DNA of 13,343 nt. Origin: an uncultured Azospirillum sp. (GTDB taxonomy: Bacteria; Pseudomonadota; Alphaproteobacteria; RF32; CAG-239). The notes beneath the pieces are model-generated. The model did no database searches. It had not been told where the DNA came from and saw only the letters and a list, made by a program, of their open reading frames with translations. Below, piece after piece: positions 1-5,925 of this stretch (its first letter is position 1; the number at the start of each line of letters is the position of its first letter). The stretch covers positions 1 to 13,343 of the forward strand of contig UQCS01000039.1 of assembly GCA_900539605.1 (NCBI GenBank), read 5' to 3'. The position numbers and the translations under genes were made by a program.

Positions 1-1
1 G

Positions 2-49
2 GGCGGTGAAAAGGTTTTATTCAAAAAACAACCAAAAATAGAAAATTAG
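2..49 (+). other. Possible 3' end of an upstream plus-strand gene (weak)
   Basis: Two plus-strand frames are open from the window edge to a nearby stop. One ends at TAG 47-49 and the other at TAG 39-41. Either could be the last 12 to 15 codons of a gene lying mostly outside the window, convergent with the M48 protease gene. The downstream hairpin with a T-run at 63-90 would suit such a gene. The tail is too short and lysine/asparagine-rich to recognise, and both frames could be chance. Confidence 0.2.
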
Positions 50-62
50 CGTTAAAAAGAAC

Positions 63-90
63 AACGGCAAAAAATAAATTGCCGTTTTTT
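63..90. terminator. Probable bidirectional intrinsic terminator
   Basis: An 8-bp inverted repeat (AACGGCAA at 63-70, TTGCCGTT at 79-86) encloses an A-rich 8-base loop. On the plus strand it runs into six T residues at 85-90. On the minus strand it is followed closely by a T-rich stretch, the complement of the A-run at 54-58. It lies about 34 bases beyond the stop codon of the minus-strand M48 protease gene, where the end of the rne-M48 transcript is expected. The stem is only half GC, so its strength is uncertain. Confidence 0.6.
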
Positions 91-119
91 GCCATAAAGC
101 CAGATTCGTAATGGTGCGG

Positions 120-1502
120 TCAGTTGTCCGGATTCCGGTTTTCTTTTTCGATTTGTTTAATCCGAAGCAGCAGGTCGTTGATTTTCAGTTTAAGAGACGG
201 TGCCGGGTTATGTCGCAAAGCGTTCTCGGCCTGCCTTTTGGCCGTGGCAACGTCGTTGCCGAGCAAACTGAACTCGGCGGCGGCATAGCTCGAGTTGGCC
301 ATGTCGTTTTGGAGGCCGTAGGCGCGTGCCAGCAACAACCAGGCATAATTCTCGCGGTTATAAATCAAAACCTGATTGAGCATTCGGATAATTTCTTTGA
401 GCTCGGCCGGGCCCGGGTTGTTTTCCAACATTGCCTGTGACAAATTGATCTTAAACAGAGATGACGCCGGTTGCCGTTTCAGGGCTTGTCGATAAGCGGA
501 GACAGCAGCATCAATTTTTCCGGTTTCCAGCAGCATTTGTCCTTTCAATTCCCAAAAATACGGATTTTGTGGTTCATCGTTGATTAGGCTGTCGATTTTT
601 GCCGTGGCTTCTTTCATTTTTAGCTGCTTGAAATAGGCAATCGCCTGAGCATAGCGTGCCGGGACAGAACGGTCGCTCGCCGGATATTTGAGAAACGTCT
701 GGCGGGGTTCTTCAGTATAAGCGAACAATTTGGCCTTGATACGTTGGAACTCTTTTTCCTGGTTTCCTTGTTGCGGCGCTTCGGATTCGCGTGACGCTTT
801 TTCCAAAAAGGAAATCCGTTCGTCGGTCAGCGGGTGGGTGCGGTAATAGTCGCGTTCAGAAATTCCTTCCATTCGGTTCTTTCTCTGAATTTTTTTCATA
901 AATTCCAGCATTCCGGCCGGAGACTGGTTAATTTTTTTCAGTAAGGCGACCGCGGCTTCGTCGGCGCTTCGTTCTTCGCTGATCTGATAAGTCAGCATCG
1001 AATTGATGGCCGAACTTTGCGAGCCCAAAATGGCGGCAATGCTCAAGTCGGCCCGCCCGGCAGCAATTCCGGCCAAACTTCCGACCACCATGGAAGCCAG
1101 ACTGATATTTTGGATTTCGCGTGATTTTATTTTGTGGCGCAAAATGTGACCGCCCTGAATATGCCCGGTTTCGTGAGCTAGAACGCCGGTCAGTTCGTTT
1201 TGGCTGTCGGCGCTGATAATGGTGCCGATATTGACAAACATCCGGTTGCCGTCAGAAACAAATGCGTTCAGTTGCGGGTCGTTGACAATGTAAATTTGTC
1301 CGGGATGAAAAGTTACCCCCGCTGCGTTAAAAACCGGCCGCAGCGTCTGATGTAAAAAGATTTCGGTTTCTTCGTCGGAAATCAAAGAAAGGGCGTCAGC
1401 GGTTCCGCAATTTAAAAAAACTGACAGCAGCACAAGACTGCATGCCAGTTTTCTAAAGTTACCCAGAACGTTGATTATCCGTTGATGAGTTTTTTCCACC
1501 AC
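120..1502 (-). CDS. Periplasmic M48-family metalloprotease with C-terminal TPR repeats (BepA/YfgC-like)
   Basis: This is a predicted secreted zinc protease of 460 residues. A basic N-terminus and a hydrophobic core (about residues 17-31) are followed by an Ala-Asp-Ala cleavage site near 35-37, so signal peptidase I export to the periplasm is likely. Cys32 lacks a good lipobox. The peptidase M48 domain spans roughly 40-235. It carries the zinc motif HETGH at 110-114, a probable third ligand Glu177 in an ExxAD setting with Asp181, and the family's THPLTxERI-type segment near 222-230. Residues about 280-445 are helical, TPR-like repeats, as in E. coli BepA, which assists or degrades outer-membrane proteins such as LptD. 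That function is known for the family and inferred here. The start is a GTG at 1502, with a second GTG codon directly after it, preceded by a GAAAGG ribosome-binding site. It overlaps the end of rne by 28 bases, which suggests co-transcription and translational coupling. Confidence 0.9.
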   Translation of the reverse strand: MVEKTHQRIINVLGNFRKLACSLVLLSVFLNCGTADALSLISDEETEIFLHQTLRPVFNAAGVTFHPGQIYIVNDPQLNAFVSDGNRMFVNIGTIISADSQNELTGVLAHETGHIQGGHILRHKIKSREIQNISLASMVVGSLAGIAAGRADLSIAAILGSQSSAINSMLTYQISEERSADEAAVALLKKINQSPAGMLEFMKKIQRKNRMEGISERDYYRTHPLTDERISFLEKASRESEAPQQGNQEKEFQRIKAKLFAYTEEPRQTFLKYPASDRSVPARYAQAIAYFKQLKMKEATAKIDSLINDEPQNPYFWELKGQMLLETGKIDAAVSAYRQALKRQPASSLFKINLSQAMLENNPGPAELKEIIRMLNQVLIYNRENYAWLLLARAYGLQNDMANSSYAAAEFSLLGNDVATAKRQAENALRHNPAPSLKLKINDLLLRIKQIEKENRNPDN

Positions 1503-4081
1503 GCAACCTTTCTTTTTTCCGTTTTATTTTCATCTCCGTTTTCCGAAGATGTAGTCATTTCGTGGCTGTTATACAAGATCACGGCTTCTTCCCGGGCCGG
1601 TTTGTTTTCGTTTTCCTCGCCGGAGGCCTCCGAATTGCGGTGATTGTTGCGCCGGCGGTCAAAACGATAACGGCGGTCACGGCGTCCGCCGCGCCGGCGG
1701 TATCCGTTTTCTTCTTTTGCAGCGTCATTTTCGTTTTTATTGTTATTGTCTTCGGTTTCAACCGCCTCTTCTGTTTTTTCAACCGGGGTATCGTTGTTGT
1801 TGTCAGAAGCGACAACCGCCTTTTCGGGCTCGACATATTGGTTTTGTTTGGTTTCTTTTATCGGCTCTTCAGTTGACTTGACCTGTTTGACTCGCTCAAT
1901 TTTATAGTCGGCAATATTCTTGATGCTTTCGTCGGCGATGATGATGACCTGCATTTTGTAACGTTGTTCGATTGTTACCAGATCGTTGCGTTTTTGGTTA
2001 AGCAGATAAACGGCAACGTCCCGCGGCAAGGAAATCGTAATTTTTGACGAACGGCTCTTGTTGCCTTCTTCTTCAATCGTCCGCAAAATGGAAACGGCGC
2101 CCGATTCGATTGTACGGATAATGCCGCGGCCGTGGCAGTGAGGACAAATTTGATAATTGCTTTCAAAAAAGGAAGAATGCATCCGTTGCCGCGAAATTTC
2201 AAGCAAGCCGAAACAGCTCATTTTGCCGATCTGAACCCGGGCACGATCTTTTTTCATTGCTTCTTTCATCCGCTTTTCGATAGCCTGATTGTTTTTGGCT
2301 TCGTCCATGTCAATAAAGTCAATTACCACCAGTCCGGCCAGATTGCGCATTCTCAGCTGTTTGGCAATTTCGTCGGCGGCTTCGAGGTTGGTTTTGAGAG
2401 CAGTTTCTTCCAAATCTTTTTCTTTAGTTGCCCGTCCCGAGTTGACATCAATTGAGACCAGCGCTTCGGTCGGATTGATCACCAGATAGCCGCCCGATTC
2501 CAACTGCACGTTGGTGTCATGCAGTTTGTCCAGCTGGGCTTCGATCTGAAAACGCTGGAACAACGGAATATCGTCTTCTTTGCACGATTTAAGCTTTTTC
2601 ATGCTGTGCGGCGACAAAATTTTCATGAAATCACGGGCAGCCTGATAAGCGTTGCTGCCGTCTACGATGATTTCCGAGATTTCTTTGGTGAACATATCAC
2701 GCAACGCCCGTTTGATCAGATTACCTTCTTCATAAATCAAAGCCGGCGCTGCCGATTTGAGTGCATTAAGCCGGATCTGTTCCCAGGTGCGGATCAGGTA
2801 ATTGTAGTCGCGGACGATATCCGATTTGGTCTTTTCTTCGCCGGCAGTGCGGACAATAAGAGACATATCGCTGGAAACCGGCAGTTCCTTGATAATCGAT
2901 TTAAGCCGTTTGCGGTCGGAAACGTTGGTAATTTTGCGTGAAACGCCGCCGCTTTTAATTCGGTTGGGCATCAGCACGCAATAACGTCCTGCCAGCGAAA
3001 GATAAGTCGTTAAAGCAGCGCCTTTGTTGCCGCGTTCTTCTTTAACCACCTGAACCAACAGAATTTGACCTTCTTTGATGACGTCCTGAATTTTGTTCTG
3101 ATGAAACAGCTTGCGCATTAAAATCAGTTTTTTCTGCACTTCAAAATCATATTCGCCGTCTTCATCGTCATCAGCCGCAATTTCGTCATCTCCGGCAGTG
3201 CCGACAACGTCGCTTTCGGAAGTGCCATACTCGCATTCGTCTCCTTTTTCACAGATTTTTTCTTCGGTTATACCGGCGCTTTCGGCTAAAGTTTTGACTT
3301 CGCTTTTAACTTCTTCCGGAGCAGTTTCTGCATTTTGGGGCATGTTTTCGGCCGGTGTGACTTCAACTCCGGCAGCAGTCGGAGTGTTGTTTGCTTCGGC
3401 AGGGGCCTCTTCCTGAGAACGACGGTTTTTGGCAGGGCGTCCGCGACGGCCGCGTCCGGTTCTTTTGGCGCCTTTTTCGGCTGTTGGATTTTCTTCGGCA
3501 GCCGGAGAAGTGTTCTCCGTGTTCTGCTCTGCGGGAGCAGCCGGTTCTGTCGGCTGAGGGGATTCGGCAATTGCAGTGGTTGCCGTTTCGTCGGTGACGA
3601 CGTTTTCCGTAAGTGTTTTGTTTTCTTCTGCTTCTGTTGCTTTTGTTTCGGCGGCGGCCTGGATGCGTGCAGCTGTTTCGGCAGCTTCCTGTTCCAGCCG
3701 CTGGGCGCGTTTCAGCGCTTTTTCTTCGCGGATGCGGGTACGCTCAAGTTCGCGTTCCTTAATGGCCTGTTTTTTGTTTTCAATCATGGTGTCGATTTCT
3801 TTTTCCATCTCGGCCATGGTTTTGTCGTCTATATTATAATAGTCCGGATGAATTTCGCCAAAAGCCAAAAAGCCGTGACGATTGCCGCCGTAATCGACAA
3901 AGGCTGCCTGCAATGACGGTTCTATCCGCATGACTTTGGCTAAATAAACGTTGCCCTTGATTTGCTTTCTGCTGCTCGATTCGAATTCGACGTCTTCTAG
4001 TTTGTTGCCGTTTACCACCACAACGCGGGTTTCTTCGGGCTGGGTGTCGTCAATTAACATTCTTTTGGTCATATTTTTCAT
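1475..4081 (-). CDS. rne: Ribonuclease E with a large insertion in the S1 domain
   Basis: RNase E is the endonuclease that starts mRNA decay, processes rRNA and tRNA precursors, and scaffolds the degradosome. The 868-residue product has an RNase H-like start, then an S1 domain beginning near residue 40. That domain is split by about 245 residues of Glu/Ala/Thr-rich sequence with a basic RGRRGR-type patch (about 84-330) and resumes near 331. The catalytic core follows. Asp545 and Asp588 correspond to E. coli Asp303 and Asp346 with identical 43-residue spacing. The zinc-link CPHC is at Cys646 and Cys649. The C-terminal region, from about 745, is short and disordered, with an Arg-rich RNA-binding stretch, and ends in an AWWKK motif (Trp861, Trp862). 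The start is uncertain. ATG 4081 lies only 3 bases from a GGAG, while ATG 4072 gives an N-terminus aligning best with E. coli (MxKRMLI) but lies 12 bases from it. A structured leader precedes the gene. Confidence 0.97.
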   Translation of the reverse strand: MKNMTKRMLIDDTQPEETRVVVVNGNKLEDVEFESSSRKQIKGNVYLAKVMRIEPSLQAAFVDYGGNRHGFLAFGEIHPDYYNIDDKTMAEMEKEIDTMIENKKQAIKERELERTRIREEKALKRAQRLEQEAAETAARIQAAAETKATEAEENKTLTENVVTDETATTAIAESPQPTEPAAPAEQNTENTSPAAEENPTAEKGAKRTGRGRRGRPAKNRRSQEEAPAEANNTPTAAGVEVTPAENMPQNAETAPEEVKSEVKTLAESAGITEEKICEKGDECEYGTSESDVVGTAGDDEIAADDDEDGEYDFEVQKKLILMRKLFHQNKIQDVIKEGQILLVQVVKEERGNKGAALTTYLSLAGRYCVLMPNRIKSGGVSRKITNVSDRKRLKSIIKELPVSSDMSLIVRTAGEEKTKSDIVRDYNYLIRTWEQIRLNALKSAAPALIYEEGNLIKRALRDMFTKEISEIIVDGSNAYQAARDFMKILSPHSMKKLKSCKEDDIPLFQRFQIEAQLDKLHDTNVQLESGGYLVINPTEALVSIDVNSGRATKEKDLEETALKTNLEAADEIAKQLRMRNLAGLVVIDFIDMDEAKNNQAIEKRMKEAMKKDRARVQIGKMSCFGLLEISRQRMHSSFFESNYQICPHCHGRGIIRTIESGAVSILRTIEEEGNKSRSSKITISLPRDVAVYLLNQKRNDLVTIEQRYKMQVIIIADESIKNIADYKIERVKQVKSTEEPIKETKQNQYVEPEKAVVASDNNNDTPVEKTEEAVETEDNNNKNENDAAKEENGYRRRGGRRDRRYRFDRRRNNHRNSEASGEENENKPAREEAVILYNSHEMTTSSENGDENKTEKRKVAWWKKLING

Positions 4082-4084
4082 AAA

Positions 4085-4200
4085 CTCCGTTGCTTCCGCC
4101 GTGCCGGCGGAAAAATTATCATTGTCGGAGAGAAATTATCTGTGCAAAGACAGGAAGCTTTCCTGTCGCGGCGGAATATGTAAAGTCGGTGTACTTCCGC
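4085..4200 (-). promoter_or_regulatory. Structured 5' leader of rne with three hairpins and alternative pairings
   Basis: Reading toward rne, the predicted leader contains three hairpins. The first is GCGGAA/TTCCGC at 4171-4200, with 3 further pairs inside. The second is an 8-bp stem with a 3-base loop at 4149-4167 (GACAGGAA arm). The third is a 7-bp stem TTCCGCC/GGCGGAA with a 5-base loop at 4094-4112. The third lies 5 bases before the GGAG Shine-Dalgarno sequence (complement at 4085-4088). TTCCGCC 4094-4100 can equally pair with GGCGGAA 4170-4176, enclosing the second hairpin, so the structures are mutually exclusive. E. coli rne is autoregulated through hairpins in a long 5' UTR. A similar role here is inference. 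Confidence 0.5.
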
Positions 4201-4396
4201 GTCACCGGCCGTCCGGGTGTGCCTGTCGCTCCCCCGATCGGCGTTTTCCTGTTTTGCGGCCCGCGGATAAACGTTTTGTTGCTTGTTTATTTGTATTTCA
4301 AATACCCGTCGGGTCAGAATCTCTATCCGGTTCAAACCTCGTTTCCGGTCCGATGTTCGGCACGCTTTTCACTTTGAAAAACGGCGGCAACCGGCA

Positions 4397-4440
4397 TTAA
4401 GGGCTTTAAGAAATATCAGATCACGTTATACTGCCCTTAA
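4397..4440. repeat. Perfect 8-bp inverted repeat around a possible rne -10 element
   Basis: TTAAGGGC at 4397-4404 is repeated in inverted form as GCCCTTAA at 4433-4440, with 28 bases between. The interval includes TATAAC on the minus strand (complement of 4425-4430), a plausible -10 hexamer for rne, although no good -35 lies at standard spacing. Another -10-like sequence, TATATT, sits on the minus strand at 4471-4476. The repeat could be an operator, a long-loop hairpin at the start of the rne leader, or chance. Confidence 0.3.
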
Positions 4441-4553
4441 GCGGTTAAAAGACACCCGACCTACAGCGACAATATACTGCCTTGTCTAAAATTACAATAT
4501 GAATTTTAATTTTTTTGTTTTGTATTTTTAACAGATTGGTAATAAGTACGATT

Positions 4554-4559
4554 TATAAT
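4554..4559 (+). promoter_or_regulatory. Candidate -10 element for the amiC-mrcA-prfB cluster
   Basis: A consensus TATAAT hexamer lies 31 bases upstream of the amiC ATG, next to a strongly T-rich stretch at 4500-4530 that may act as an UP-like element. No recognisable -35 hexamer is present at 16 to 18 bases spacing (the sequence there is near ACAGAT), so the assignment rests on the -10 and its position. Transcription would start near 4566, giving a leader of about 25 bases with no strong Shine-Dalgarno sequence before the amiC start. Confidence 0.35.
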
Positions 4560-4590
4560 CATCAAAACTGTGTTATAAGCCAGAACCATA

Positions 4591-5841
4591 ATGAACGGAT
4601 TGACCAAAAAAATATCGACGGCTTTCTGCCGGATGCTGCTGTCGTTGACGCTGATCGTATCAACGGCGGTTTTGTGGTGTCCGTCTGCCGGCGCGGCCGG
4701 GCGGATCAGCGGTTTGAGAATCGGTCAGGGAATCGGCAGCGTGCGGATCGTGTTCGATGCCGACAGCGAATTTGACTATAATGTTTTTCTGCTTGACGGT
4801 CCCAAACGGCTGGTGGTGGATACCAAAAACGTATATGTGGGTAAAGCGCTGGAAAAAACCAAAGACAACAATAATCTGGTCGGTCGGGTGAGAGTCGGCG
4901 ATATTCGCGATTCAAAAACCCGGGTGGTGTTTGATCTTTTGAAACCGGTGGTTGTTAAAAAAGTGTTTATGCTGCCGCCGCAGTCGACCTTTAAATGGCG
5001 GCTGGCGATTGACGTAACCGTGGCTTCGGAACGTGAGTTTCGCCAAAAAGCCGGCATAGACAACGCTTATGGCAACAAGAGCCTGTCCTCGGGCACCTGG
5101 CATCATGAAGAAACAGCGGTCAAAGCAACGCCCGCAGCCCAAAATCTCAAAAAAGTGGTGGTGATCGATGCCGGGCACGGCGGTCATGATCCGGGAGCAA
5201 TCGGTTACTCGGGCGTTCATGAAAAAAATATTACGCTGGCAATGGCCAAAGAATTGAAGAAACAGCTCGACCGCAAGGGAAAGTACAAGGTTTATCTGAC
5301 CCGTAGCACCGATATCTTTATTCCGTTGCGCAAGCGGGTGGAAATTGCGCGCAAGCATAACGCTGATCTGTTTCTCTCCGTGCACGCGGATTCTGCCTTG
5401 AACCGCAAAGCGACCGGCCTGTCGGTTTATACACTTTCCGAAACCGCTTCCGACAAGGAAGCCGCAGCGTTGGCCGAACGTGAAAACAAAGCTGATGTGA
5501 TCAGCGGTCTCAATCTGGTCGAGCAGTCAAAAGAAGTGAGCGACGTATTGATTTCTTTGGCCCAGCGCGAAACCCGCAATCGTTCTTCCGAATTTGCCAA
5601 ATGTCTGGAAGATGAAATGCGCAAATCGGTCAAATTGATCAGCGATACCCATCGTTTTGCCGGCTTTGCCGTTTTGAAAGCGCCTGATGTGCCGTCGGTT
5701 TTGCTGGAAATGGGTTATCTTTCCAACAAAAACGAAGAACGCCTGCTGCGTCAGGAAAGCTACCGCCGCAAGCTGGCAGTCTCCGCCGCCGCTGCCGTTG
5801 ACCGTTATTTTGAAGATATGAAGCACAAATCTCTGTTTTGA
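4591..5841 (+). CDS. amiC: N-acetylmuramoyl-L-alanine amidase, AmiC type with AMIN domain
   Basis: This periplasmic zinc amidase cuts the amide bond between N-acetylmuramic acid and the stem peptide, splitting septal peptidoglycan during daughter-cell separation. The 416-residue product starts with a signal peptide (Lys6-Lys7, hydrophobic core about 13-30, Ala-Gly-Ala-Ala near 33-36). An AMIN domain (about 37-145) follows, which in relatives targets the protein to the septum by binding the envelope. After a linker, the Amidase_3 domain spans about 188-408. Its zinc ligands are His196 (DAGHGG), Glu211 and His265 (SVHAD), and the catalytic glutamate is Glu373 (LLEMGYLSN). The segment at about 283-345 is long and helical, matching the autoinhibitory insertion of amidases activated by LytM-domain partners such as EnvC, NlpD or DipM. 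No such partner is encoded in this window. It is the first gene of the plus-strand cluster, with mrcA next downstream. The symbol amiC is by architecture; AmiA/AmiB naming is not distinguishable. Confidence 0.93.
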   Translation: MNGLTKKISTAFCRMLLSLTLIVSTAVLWCPSAGAAGRISGLRIGQGIGSVRIVFDADSEFDYNVFLLDGPKRLVVDTKNVYVGKALEKTKDNNNLVGRVRVGDIRDSKTRVVFDLLKPVVVKKVFMLPPQSTFKWRLAIDVTVASEREFRQKAGIDNAYGNKSLSSGTWHHEETAVKATPAAQNLKKVVVIDAGHGGHDPGAIGYSGVHEKNITLAMAKELKKQLDRKGKYKVYLTRSTDIFIPLRKRVEIARKHNADLFLSVHADSALNRKATGLSVYTLSETASDKEAAALAERENKADVISGLNLVEQSKEVSDVLISLAQRETRNRSSEFAKCLEDEMRKSVKLISDTHRFAGFAVLKAPDVPSVLLEMGYLSNKNEERLLRQESYRRKLAVSAAAAVDRYFEDMKHKSLF

Positions 5842-5861
5842 CGGCTGATAAAGTGAGAAAA

Positions 5862-5882
5862 TTTATTGTCGTTTACAATAAA
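5862..5882 (+). promoter_or_regulatory. AT-rich inverted repeat between amiC and mrcA
   Basis: TTTATTGT (5862-5869) and ACAATAAA (5875-5882) form a perfect 8-bp inverted repeat with a 5-base spacer, in the 84-base gap between the amiC stop and the mrcA start. There is no T-run after it on the plus strand, so it is not a standard terminator of amiC. It could be an operator, an mRNA processing hairpin, or a weak barrier to readthrough. I cannot choose between these. Confidence 0.3.
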
Positions 5883-5925
5883 AACTGCTAAGAGTGTGTG
5901 CATGGTTTAATCTGTGGGTGTAAAT

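Larger units (their letters stand above)
4082..4590. other. Divergent intergenic region between rne and amiC
   Basis: This 509-base stretch separates divergently transcribed genes and holds no convincing coding region. The open frames within it are short, compositionally odd and lack support. It should contain both promoters. The half nearer rne (4085-4200) has three inverted repeats that would form hairpins in the rne leader. The middle (4397-4440) has a perfect 8-bp inverted repeat around a possible minus-strand -10 sequence. The half nearer amiC (4490-4560) is very AT-rich and contains a consensus -10 hexamer. I see no tRNA, rRNA or known riboswitch in it. Confidence 0.7.

Noticed and set aside
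4149..4167. The GACAGGAA hairpin as a terminator
   Set aside because: Neither side is followed by a T-run, and it lies inside the leader of rne. A leader structure is the better explanation.
4078..4335. An 85-residue minus-strand open frame in the intergenic region before rne
   Set aside because: It lacks a convincing ribosome-binding site, overlaps the predicted structured rne leader and the rne start, and its composition (many Arg, Cys, Asn) does not resemble the neighbouring proteins.
4090..4489. Overlapping plus-strand open frames of 68 to 149 residues between rne and amiC
   Set aside because: Three frames compete in the same stretch, none has a recognisable domain, and one runs antisense into rne. 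They are best explained as chance frames in a regulatory region.
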